Assembly: GCF_900107105.1 (NCBI RefSeq)
Contig: NZ_FNOT01000002.1
Coordinates: forward strand, 62,001-126,000
DNA from: Geodermatophilus africanus
Lineage (GTDB): Bacteria > Actinomycetota > Actinomycetes > Mycobacteriales > Geodermatophilaceae
Reading direction: 5' to 3'
Length of the DNA stretch: 64,000 nucleotides
Part shown: positions 1 to 6,454 of the stretch, one piece after another
Numbering within the stretch: position 1 is the first letter of the stretch
Layout: each line of letters starts with the position of its first letter
The notes under the pieces: generated by a model
Seen by the model: the letters and a program-made list of their open reading frames with translations, nothing else
Database searches by the model: none
What the model was told of the DNA's origin: nothing
Translations under genes and position numbers: made by a program

Positions 1-1073
1 GGACGACGGCCGTCGGGCTGGCCGTCAGCGCCTTCGCGTTCTTCCGCTTCGTCTCGGCCTTCGGCGGCGGCTCGCTGGTCGAGCGATTCGGCGAGCGGAC
101 GGTGTTGTCCGCCGGCCTCGCCATCGTCGCGGTCACCACCGGCCTGGCGGGTCTGGCGGGGTCCTTCCCGCTCTTCCTCGCCCTGCGCGCGGCCGGCGGC
201 GTGGGCAGCGCGATGTTCACCGTGGCCGCGCTGTCGCTGCTGCTGCGGGTCGCCCCGCCCTCGCACCGCGGTCGCGCCGCGGCGACGTGGCAGGGCGGGT
301 TCATCCTCGGCGGGATCGCCGGCCCGGCGGCCGGCGGGCTGCTCGCCGAGCTCTCGCCGCGGCTGCCCTTCCTGCTCTACGCCGGCTTCCTGCTGCTGGC
401 CGGCTCGGTCGCCATGGTCCTGCTGCGCCCGTCCGCCGTGACCCAGCGCTCCGCGGCGCCGGCGGCGACCGGCCCGGCCGCCACCACCGACCCCGTGGAC
501 CTGCGGACGGCCCTGCGCTCGCGGGTGTACCTGGCCGCGCTGGTGGCCAACCTGGGCGTGGGCTGGGTGCTGTTCGGTGTCCGCAACTCGCTGGTGCCCC
601 TGTACGTCACCGAGGAGCTGGGCCGCACCGTGGCCTGGGCCGGCGCCGGGCTGCTCGCCGGTTCGGTGGCGCAGGCCCTGGGACTGCTGCGGTCGGGACG
701 CCTGGCCGACACGTGGGGACGGCGCCCGGCGCTGGTCCTCGGCGCCTCCCTGGCCACGGCCTCGACCGCGGCACTCGTGCTGCCTCCGGTGCTCTGGGTC
801 TTCCTGCTGTCGATGGCGCTGTTCGGGCTGGCCGCCTCCTTCCTCGCCAGCGTGCCGGCCGCGCTGGTCGCCGACGTCAGCCCGGCCCGCGGCGGCCGGG
901 TGGTGGCGGTGTTCCAGATGTCGGCCGACCTCGGCGCCATCGTCGGGCCGCTCGCGGCCGGCTGGCTGACCGACGCCGTCTCCTACCAGGCCGCCTTCGC
1001 CGTCACGACGGCCGTGCTGGCCGCCGGGCTCGCTGCCGCCCTCGCCCTGCCGCGCACCGGGCGTCGCGGCTAG
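1..1073 (+). CDS. MFS transporter, 5'-truncated
   Basis: Open from the first bases of the window, so the N-terminus lies outside it. The visible product (about 356 residues) is almost entirely hydrophobic helices with short loops. An early loop reads LVERFGERTV, the position and style of the MFS loop 2-3 signature, and a second related loop (RLADTWGRRPALVLG) follows about 210 residues later, as expected for the two halves of a 12-helix major facilitator protein. It is probably a drug or metabolite efflux permease of the inner membrane. The substrate cannot be read. The downstream gap holds a strong hairpin at 1177-1217 that would end its transcript. Confidence 0.85.
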   Translation, partial: TTAVGLAVSAFAFFRFVSAFGGGSLVERFGERTVLSAGLAIVAVTTGLAGLAGSFPLFLALRAAGGVGSAMFTVAALSLLLRVAPPSHRGRAAATWQGGFILGGIAGPAAGGLLAELSPRLPFLLYAGFLLLAGSVAMVLLRPSAVTQRSAAPAATGPAATTDPVDLRTALRSRVYLAALVANLGVGWVLFGVRNSLVPLYVTEELGRTVAWAGAGLLAGSVAQALGLLRSGRLADTWGRRPALVLGASLATASTAALVLPPVLWVFLLSMALFGLAASFLASVPAALVADVSPARGGRVVAVFQMSADLGAIVGPLAAGWLTDAVSYQAAFAVTTAVLAAGLAAALALPRTGRRG

Positions 1074-1437
1074 CTGAGCGAGGACGCCTCCACCTCCCGC
1101 GTCACCTGGGACGGCGAGGAGGCGACCCCCGCCTTTCCGGGGCTCGACGCCTGACGCCGCGCCGAGAGCTCGCCGACCGGTGCCCCGGTCCCCGCACCCG
1201 CGGGACCGGGGCACCGGCGTCCGCGGGACCGCCGAGGGCGGGGAGCGAGCGAGGTCACAGGGCGATCACGCCGGATCGCCTCCCGTCACGGGTGCCGAGT
1301 GCCGATGACCCCTCCGGTCATCCCTGCAGCCGTCGCGCTGCCGCCCACCGACGAGCGCCCGGAGCCGGCGTCGAGCCGCCCCAGCCCGCCGGTGGCCGCG
1401 CCCCGCGCAGTCCACCCGAACGGAACCCCGCTCCACC
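1074..1437. other. Intergenic region with terminator hairpin
   Basis: No convincing gene. Directly after the MFS stop, the same frame stays open for 25 codons (to the TGA at 1149-1151) with a composition that looks like a protein C-terminus (VTWDGEEATPAFPGLDA), perhaps decayed coding sequence. It then contains the 16-bp hairpin listed separately and a weaker 7-bp inverted repeat GGCGATC/GATCGCC at 1261-1280. The last 150 bp before the PQ-loop gene show no clear promoter. Confidence 0.5.
1177..1217. terminator. Strong hairpin, probable terminator
   Basis: Perfect 16-bp inverted repeat: CCGGTGCCCCGGTCCC at 1177-1192 and its complement at 1202-1217, with a 9-nt loop. There is no T-tract, which is common for GC-rich actinobacterial terminators. 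It sits about 100 bp past the MFS stop codon. Confidence 0.7.
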
Positions 1438-2112
1438 ATGATCGCCGCCCTCGGCTTCGCCGCGGCCACCCTGAGCATCACCGTCGTCTGGCCCCAGGTC
1501 TGGCTCTCCTGCCGGCACGGCCGCACCCGTGGACTCTCCCCGACCGGCAGCTGGCTCGCCGTCGGGCTCGACCGCTGCTGGTTCACCTTCGGCCTGCTCG
1601 TCGGCGACGGGCCGCAGATCGCCACCCACGCCGTCGTCGGCGCCGGCAACACCGCCGTCCTGGCCGCCCTGCTGCGCGCCCAGCCACAGCTGCGCTCGCC
1701 CGAGGTCCTGCAGCGCACCGCCGCCGGGGCCGCCGTCCTGGCCGCGCTCGCCGCGGGCAGCGTCGTCGCCGTCGTCCTCGGTGCGGCGACGGCCGGGGTC
1801 GCGGCCCTGCTGAGCGCGGCCGTCACCCTGGTCGGCGTCGTCGCCGCGCTGCCCCAGCTCCTCGGCATCCTCCTCGGCCGGACCCGGGACCTGTCCGCGA
1901 TGTCGCCGGCGCGCTGGTACCTCGGTGCCGGCTCGTGCGCCTCCTGGACCGGCTACGGCCTGCTGCTCGGCCAGCCGGCGGTGTGGCTGTCGGCGGGCTC
2001 CGGGCTGCTCTGCGCCGTCGTCACCTGCGCCGTCCTGCGGACCCGGCGCACGGCACTCCCCGCCGGGCGGCGGCCGGCGGTCGTCGCGCGCAGGGTGCTG
2101 GCCCCGGCCTGA
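1438..2112 (+). CDS. PQ-loop repeat membrane protein (SemiSWEET/SWEET-like)
   Basis: 224 aa, mostly transmembrane helices. Two copies of the PQ-loop signature are visible: TVVWPQVWLSCRHGRTRGLSP near residue 15 and ALPQLLGILLGRTRDLSAMSP near residue 140. The proline-glutamine pair is followed in each by a short basic stretch and a conserved L-S-P/S turn. A protein of this size with two PQ motifs resembles a fused pair of three-helix SemiSWEET units. Members move sugars or amino acids across membranes; no substrate is indicated here. ATG at 1438 is chosen because the first helix begins at once; the ribosome binding site is weak. Confidence 0.75.
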   Translation: MIAALGFAAATLSITVVWPQVWLSCRHGRTRGLSPTGSWLAVGLDRCWFTFGLLVGDGPQIATHAVVGAGNTAVLAALLRAQPQLRSPEVLQRTAAGAAVLAALAAGSVVAVVLGAATAGVAALLSAAVTLVGVVAALPQLLGILLGRTRDLSAMSPARWYLGAGSCASWTGYGLLLGQPAVWLSAGSGLLCAVVTCAVLRTRRTALPAGRRPAVVARRVLAPA

Positions 2113-2184
2113 CCTGCCGGCGGCGCCCGGCGGGACGCCGGCGTCCGTGGTAGGCACCGGACAGGGCCGACGACGGGAGGCGAC

Positions 2185-3129
2185 GTGCAGGCAGTGCTCA
2201 TGGAGCGGACCGGTGGACCGGAGGTGCTGACCGTCCGGGAGGTGCCCGACCCCGAGCCCGGCGAGGACCGGGTGCTGGTCGACGTCGCCGCCGCCGGCGT
2301 CAACTTCCGCGACGTGTACGAGCGGGAGGGCCGTCCGCCCTACGGCGGCGAGCTCCCCAGGGTCGCCGGCGCGGAGGGCGCGGGCACCGTCGTCGGCACC
2401 GGGGAGCGGGTCGCCTGGCTCGACGTCCCCGGCAGCTACGCCGCCCGGGTGGCCGCGTCGCGCGACGAGCTGGTGCCGGTGCCCGACGGGGTGCCGCTCG
2501 ACGTGGCCGCCGCCGTCATGCTGCAGGGCTGCACCGCCCAGTACCTCGCCGCCGACTCGCACCCGGTCGCCGAGGGCGACTGGGTGGTCGTGCACAGCGC
2601 CGCCGGCGGGGTGGGGCTGCTGCTCACCCAGCTGGTGCGCGACCGCGGCGGTCACGTGCTGGCGACGGTCTCGACCGAGGAGAAGGCCGAGCTCGCGCGC
2701 GACGCCGGCGCCGACGACGTCGTCGTCGGCTACGACGGCTTCCCCGCGCGGGTGCGCGAGCTCTCCGGCGGCGAGGGCGCCGCGGCCGTGTACGACGGCG
2801 TCGGTCGCACGACTTTCGCCGCGGGGCTGACCGCGCTGCGCCCGACCGGCCGGATGATCCTGTACGGCGCCGCCAGCGGGCAGCCCGAGCCGCTGCAGCT
2901 GCAGCAGCTGGCGCTGCACGGCTCGCTCTACGTCCAGCGGCCCACGCTCGGCACCTACACGCGCACGCCGCGGATGCTGCGGGAGCGGGCCGGGGCGGTG
3001 CTGGGGATGGTCGCCGCCGGCCGGCTCGACGTCCGCATCGGCGGCCGGTACCCGCTGGCCGAGGCCCGGCGCGCGCACGAGGACCTCGAGGGACGCCGGA
3101 CGACCGGGAAGCTGCTGCTGGCGGTCTGA
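2185..3129 (+). CDS. NADPH:quinone oxidoreductase-like MDR protein
   Basis: 314 aa, medium-chain dehydrogenase/reductase of the quinone oxidoreductase (Qor/zeta-crystallin) type. The GroES-like N-domain carries VAAAGVNFRDVYEREG (about residue 32-48), and the Rossmann nucleotide site reads HSAAGGVGLLLTQL (about residue 138-151), the AXXGXXG form typical of NADPH-using Qor enzymes. The catalytic-zinc ligands of alcohol dehydrogenases are absent, so a zinc-independent one- or two-electron reduction of quinones or enones in the cytosol is likely. Start GTG 2185 has GGGAGG a few bases upstream. Its C-terminal motif (EARRAHEDLEGRRTTGKLLL) is the usual end of the family. Confidence 0.88.
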   Translation: MQAVLMERTGGPEVLTVREVPDPEPGEDRVLVDVAAAGVNFRDVYEREGRPPYGGELPRVAGAEGAGTVVGTGERVAWLDVPGSYAARVAASRDELVPVPDGVPLDVAAAVMLQGCTAQYLAADSHPVAEGDWVVVHSAAGGVGLLLTQLVRDRGGHVLATVSTEEKAELARDAGADDVVVGYDGFPARVRELSGGEGAAAVYDGVGRTTFAAGLTALRPTGRMILYGAASGQPEPLQLQQLALHGSLYVQRPTLGTYTRTPRMLRERAGAVLGMVAAGRLDVRIGGRYPLAEARRAHEDLEGRRTTGKLLLAV

Positions 3130-3164
3130 GGCCGGTGCTCGGGCCTGGGTGGTCCACTGTCGCG

Positions 3165-3545
3165 GTGAGCACCGGTGACCTCGACGTCCTGCTGACCCGG
3201 CTCGCGCCCGGGGTGGCCGACCTGGTGCGCGCGGCCGACGCGTTGGTGCGGCAGGTCGACCCGGACGTCGTGCGGGTGGTGTGGCCGCACCAGGGCACGG
3301 TCGGCTACGGCGTCGGCCCGGCCAAGAACAGCGAGCACTACGCCTACCTCGCGACCTTCGCCCGGCACCTGAACCTCGGCTTCAACCACGGCGCCTCCCT
3401 CGACCACGGCGGCCTTCTCGACGGCGCCGGCACGGCGTTCCGCAAGCTCACCGTGCGCCGCGCCGAGGACCTCGACGACCCGCGGCTGGTGCCGCTGCTG
3501 CGCGCCGCCCGCGCCGAGCGGCTCGCCGCCCTCGGCCGGGCCTGA
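3165..3545 (+). CDS. DUF1801-type small protein
   Basis: About 126 aa from GTG 3165; an in-frame GTG at 3135 would add 10 residues but runs almost into the previous stop, so the inner start is preferred. The pattern VDPDVVRVVWPHQGTVGYGVGP, then YLATFARHLNLGFNHGASL and a C-terminal KLTVRRAEDLDDPRL resembles the DUF1801/YdhG-like cytosolic fold, whose function is unsettled. It follows the oxidoreductase by 35 bp and may be co-transcribed with it. Confidence 0.65.
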   Translation: MSTGDLDVLLTRLAPGVADLVRAADALVRQVDPDVVRVVWPHQGTVGYGVGPAKNSEHYAYLATFARHLNLGFNHGASLDHGGLLDGAGTAFRKLTVRRAEDLDDPRLVPLLRAARAERLAALGRA

Positions 3546-3675
3546 CCCCCCACCGCACGGGTCCGCGTCTCCCGGCTGCTGCCCGGGGGTCGGGAGGAGA
3601 CGCCGGCCTGCCACGTCTGCTCGCTGTGCCCGTCCACCGACGGGGACGGCGACCACGGGCTCGCGGCGCAGCTCG

Positions 3676-4071
3676 TCACGGCGCGGGCGGCAGACGCGCC
3701 CGCACCCGGTCGCTGAGCTCGACGACGTAGGGCACACGGCGCAGCTCGGCGGTAGAGACCGCCACACCACGGGCGCGCAGGAGACCGGCGAGCTCCCGCC
3801 ACGGGTGGTCCTCGCCGGTCTCCTCGGCGTCGTCGGGCAGGACGGTCGCGAGGACGTCGGCCGCCAGCCCCGCGAGCGTCTCGTGCCGCCACGCCGCCCC
3901 GGACTCGTCGGCGCCCGGCCCGTGCAGCCGGCTCGTGAAGCCGCGGTCCGCGCGCAGGACCAGCCGCCGCCCGTCGGCGAGGTCGGCGAACTCGGTCACC
4001 CCGAAGGAGAGCTCGGGGCCGGACTCCCGGGTCAGGTCGCACTCCGCACCGAGGCGGACGACGGCGGTCAC
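3676..4071 (-). CDS. Hypothetical protein, 131 aa
   Basis: Unrecognised. Starts at GTG 4071, exactly 6 nt after a GAGGAT hexamer (4078-4083 on this strand), the spacing expected of a leaderless start. The product is soluble, acidic, without signal peptide or membrane segment; the first half looks like a beta-rich sheet (VVRLGAECDLTRESGPELSFGVTEFADLADGRRLVLRADRG read in parts) and the second half is helical (LAGLAADVLATVLPDD). It converges on the DUF1801 gene, leaving about 130 bp without a confident gene between their stops. It is divergent from the small ORF/SGNH gene across about 65 bp. Confidence 0.6.
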   Translation of the reverse strand: MTAVVRLGAECDLTRESGPELSFGVTEFADLADGRRLVLRADRGFTSRLHGPGADESGAAWRHETLAGLAADVLATVLPDDAEETGEDHPWRELAGLLRARGVAVSTAELRRVPYVVELSDRVRARLPPAP

Positions 4072-4077
4072 GCGGGC

Positions 4078-4129
4078 ATCCTCGCGCCCCCGCGGGTACG
4101 GCAGCTCGGCCCCGGTGCGGCACTACGCT
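4078..4129. promoter_or_regulatory. Divergent pair of -10 hexamers for leaderless transcripts
   Basis: On the plus strand TACGCT (4124-4129) lies 6 nt before GTG 4136. On the minus strand GAGGAT (4078-4083) lies 6 nt before GTG 4071. Both match the actinobacterial NANNNT -10 element at the distance that puts the transcription start on the start codon. Confidence 0.45.
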
Positions 4130-4135
4130 GCCGGT

Positions 4136-4234
4136 GTGACCGCCGGACCCGCCGCCTCCGCCGTCGCCGCCGCCGCCGTGACGTCGCGACGCCGCGGTGG
4201 CCGGCCCGGGGGGCGTCGTCCCGCGCTGCCGTGA
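4136..4234 (+). CDS. Putative 32-aa leader peptide upstream of SGNH gene
   Basis: Small reading frame from GTG 4136 whose TGA overlaps the GTG of the esterase gene as GTGA (4231-4234). It begins 6 nt after the TACGCT hexamer, so the message would start at this codon. The peptide is Ala- and Arg-rich (basic second half) and matches nothing I know. It may be translated only to couple ribosomes to the next gene, or the real esterase start may lie elsewhere. Evidence is positional only. Confidence 0.3.
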   Translation: MTAGPAASAVAAAAVTSRRRGGRPGGRRPALP

Positions 4235-4863
4235 CCGGCGGTCCGGACGTCCGGGTGTGCGTCCTCGGCGACTCCTTCACCGCGGGCGTCGGTGACCCCG
4301 CCGGCGCGGGCTGGGTCGGGCCCGTCACGGCGGCCGCCCGCGCGGCGGGCTGGGAGCTGACCGCCTACGGCCTCGGGGTGCGGCGGGACACCGCCGTCGA
4401 CGTCGCGCGGCGCTTCGTGGCGGAGGCGTCGTGGCGGCTGCGGGACGGCGACCGGTACGGGGCGGTCGTCGCGGTGGGCCTCAACGACGTCGTGCTCGAG
4501 GACGGGCGCCGGCGGGTCGCGCGGGAGCGGTCGCTGGCCGCGCTGGCCGAGGTGCTCGACGGCGCAGCTGCGCGGAGCTGGCCGGCGCTGATGGTGGGTC
4601 CGCCGCCGGGATCGGACGCCGGGGAGAGCGCCCGCGCCGCCGACCTCTCCGCCGGGATGGCGCAGCTCTGCGCCGGGCGGTCGGTGCCGTTCGTCGACAC
4701 CACGGGGCTGGCGGACGACGCGGTGTGGGTCGCGGAGGTCGCGGCCGGCGACGCGTACCACCCGTCCACCCGCGGATACGCGCGGCTGGCCGCGCTGGTC
4801 GAGCCGGTGTTCCTCCGCTGGCTCGCCGGGCACGTCGCGCCGTCGTCCCAGGGAGTGCCGTGA
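4231..4863 (+). CDS. SGNH/GDSL-family esterase
   Basis: 210 aa from GTG 4231. Block I VCVLGDSFTAGVGD places the nucleophile at Ser15; block III is VGLNDV with the oxyanion Asn; block V is GDAYHPSTRGY, where the D-x-x-H spacing supplies the catalytic Asp and His. These are the hallmarks of lipolytic SGNH hydrolases, which cleave acyl or acetyl esters. No signal peptide, so probably cytosolic. Its stop overlaps the following acetyltransferase start (GTGA at 4860), so the two are translationally coupled; an acyl-removing enzyme next to an acyl-adding one hints at a common substrate class, but that is only inference. Confidence 0.85.
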   Translation: MTGGPDVRVCVLGDSFTAGVGDPAGAGWVGPVTAAARAAGWELTAYGLGVRRDTAVDVARRFVAEASWRLRDGDRYGAVVAVGLNDVVLEDGRRRVARERSLAALAEVLDGAAARSWPALMVGPPPGSDAGESARAADLSAGMAQLCAGRSVPFVDTTGLADDAVWVAEVAAGDAYHPSTRGYARLAALVEPVFLRWLAGHVAPSSQGVP

Positions 4864-5423
4864 CCGGCGAACTCCCACCCGGCCTGAGCGCCCGCCACCC
4901 CGTGCCCGACGACCACGGCCGGGTCGTCGCGGTGGTCGACTCGTGGTGGGACGGTCTGGGCGGTCCGGACGGCACGCGGCAGCGGGCGCTGCTGCTGTCC
5001 CGGCTGTTCTTCGAGCACTTCTCCGACAGCAGCTGGGTGGTCGAGGACGCCGCCGGAGAGCTGCGCGCCTTCCTCGTCGGGTTCCTGTCCTCGGCGCAGC
5101 CCGACGTCGGCTACGTGCACTTCGTCGGCGTCGACCCGGCGCTGCACCGCCAGGGTGTGGCCGGTGCGCTCTACCGCCGCTTCGCCGAGCACGTCGCAGG
5201 GCGGGGCGCCCGTCGGCTGTCCTGCCTGACCAGTCCGGGCAACGCCACCTCGGTGCGGTTCCACCGCGGACTCGGCTTCGCGGTCGTCCCCGGCGACGAC
5301 GCCGTGGACTGCGTCCCGGTGCACTGTGACCACGACGGGCCCGGGCTGCACCGGGTGCTGTTCACGCTGACCCTGGAGGACGGTCAGCTCCCCGGGTGGC
5401 GCTCCCGCAGCTCGTCGACGTAG
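4860..5423 (+). CDS. GNAT N-acetyltransferase
   Basis: 187 aa. The GNAT core is clear: beta-4 segment YVHFVGVDPALHRQGVAGALYRR contains the acetyl-CoA loop (Q-G-V-A-G-A), and LTSPGNATSVRFHRGLGFAVVPG is the usual alpha-4/beta-7 end where Asn and the following N..A..FY..GF pattern sit. It would transfer an acyl group from acetyl-CoA to an amine. GTG 4860 overlaps the previous stop by 4 bp. The last 40 bp overlap the 3' end of the convergent gene on the other strand. Confidence 0.85.
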   Translation: MTGELPPGLSARHPVPDDHGRVVAVVDSWWDGLGGPDGTRQRALLLSRLFFEHFSDSSWVVEDAAGELRAFLVGFLSSAQPDVGYVHFVGVDPALHRQGVAGALYRRFAEHVAGRGARRLSCLTSPGNATSVRFHRGLGFAVVPGDDAVDCVPVHCDHDGPGLHRVLFTLTLEDGQLPGWRSRSSST

Positions 5424-6319
5424 CGGGCGGTGACCGGGACGGCGATCCCGTGCCGGGTGGCGGCCCGCACCACGGCCCCGCCGATGGCGTCGAGCTCGAG
5501 CGGGCGACCGGCCGTGGCGTCGCGCTGCATCGACGAGCGCATGCCCGCGGGGACGCCGTCGAAGAAGGCGACGACCTGGTCCTCGTCGGCGGGCGCGCCC
5601 TCGGCACGGGCGACGGCGGCCACCTCGCCGATGATGGCCACGAGGTCCTCCCGCCGCGACGCGCGGACCTCGCCGGCGGTCGCCTGGGCGGCGGTGGTCA
5701 GCAGGGCCAGCGGCGCCAGGAAGTTCAGCTTGCTCCACAGCGCGGCCGCCTCGCCGTCCCCGACCCGCACGGTCACGCCGGTCCGTTCGAGGGCGTCGGC
5801 CAGCCGTCGCACCCGCTGCTCGAGCGGGGGGACGGCGACCAGGTCGACGGTGACGAACGGGCTGCCGTGCTGGATCAGACCCGGTGCCGTGCGGGTGCTC
5901 TCGACGCGGATCGTCGCCGGCACGACGCCCGCCTGCGGGTAACGCCGGCGCAGGTGGTCGACGTGCTCGACGCCGTTGAGCAGCGGCACCACGAGCGCGT
6001 CGCCGAGCACGTCGGCCGGCGCCCGCTCCAGGGCGTCGTCCAGCTGCGTGGCCTTGACGGTCACGAGCAGGACGTCGACCGGCTCGGCCAGCCGCTCCGC
6101 GGCCTCCACCGAGGTCGTGAAGTCGCCGAACTGCCCGCTCTCCACCCGGATGCCGTCGGCGCGCAACCGCTCCGCCGTCGTCGCACTGGCCAGGCAGGTG
6201 ACCGCCGCGCCGGCTCGCGCGAGCAGCGCCGCCAGCAGGCCGCCGACCCCACCGGGACCGAGCACGGCGACGCGCAGGCCGGTCAGGGCGTTCTGTCCGT
6301 CGGTCACGCCGACATGCAA
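5384..6319 (-). CDS. 2-dehydropantoate 2-reductase-like (ApbA/PanE family)
   Basis: Up to 311 aa. Starts with a Rossmann motif VAVLGPGGVGGLLAALLA, then the family block LLVTVKATQLDDAL, LLNGVEHVDHLR, and the helix carrying the catalytic lysine in ALWSKLNFLAPLALLT. These fit NADPH-dependent ketopantoate reductases; many actinobacterial paralogues of this family act on other 2-oxo acids, and there are no pantothenate genes nearby, so panE is not assigned. ATG 6319 or GTG 6307 are both possible starts. Convergent with the GNAT gene, with a 40-bp overlap of the coding ends. Confidence 0.82.
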   Translation of the reverse strand: MHVGVTDGQNALTGLRVAVLGPGGVGGLLAALLARAGAAVTCLASATTAERLRADGIRVESGQFGDFTTSVEAAERLAEPVDVLLVTVKATQLDDALERAPADVLGDALVVPLLNGVEHVDHLRRRYPQAGVVPATIRVESTRTAPGLIQHGSPFVTVDLVAVPPLEQRVRRLADALERTGVTVRVGDGEAAALWSKLNFLAPLALLTTAAQATAGEVRASRREDLVAIIGEVAAVARAEGAPADEDQVVAFFDGVPAGMRSSMQRDATAGRPLELDAIGGAVVRAATRHGIAVPVTARYVDELRERHPGS

Positions 6320-6421
6320 GCAGAAGCGGGCTGGGCGACGTCAGGCCCGGCCGCTGCACCGGGCGGGTGGTCGAGTCGGGCTGGATCTCCCAGAGCAGCC
6401 CTGACCTGCAGGTTCACCTTG

Positions 6422-6427
6422 TACTAT
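6422..6427 (+). promoter_or_regulatory. -10 element of the DUF222-HNH gene
   Basis: TACTAT matches TANNNT. A poor -35 (CTGACC, 6401-6406) lies 15 bp upstream. The predicted start of transcription falls inside or next to the LexA-type box at 6435-6450. Confidence 0.5.
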
Positions 6428-6434
6428 CCGCGTT

Positions 6435-6450
6435 TCGAACGTATGATCGA
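6435..6450. promoter_or_regulatory. LexA-type SOS box
   Basis: TCGAACGTATGATCGA. The mycobacterial/actinobacterial LexA site is TCGAAC-N4-GTTCGA; this site differs from it at one position of twelve (GATCGA for GTTCGA). It lies just downstream of the -10 hexamer and over the first possible ATG, where a bound repressor would block transcription. In Mycobacterium tuberculosis several 13E12-repeat (DUF222) genes are LexA targets, which supports the reading. Confidence 0.7.
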
Positions 6451-6454
6451 ACAC

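Noticed and set aside
3546-3675. Cys-containing reading (PACHVCSLCPSTDGDGDHG) after the DUF1801 gene
   Set aside because: It has no start codon or known zinc-finger match and overlaps the 3' end of the hypothetical gene on the other strand. Could be a decayed fragment, but not enough to call.
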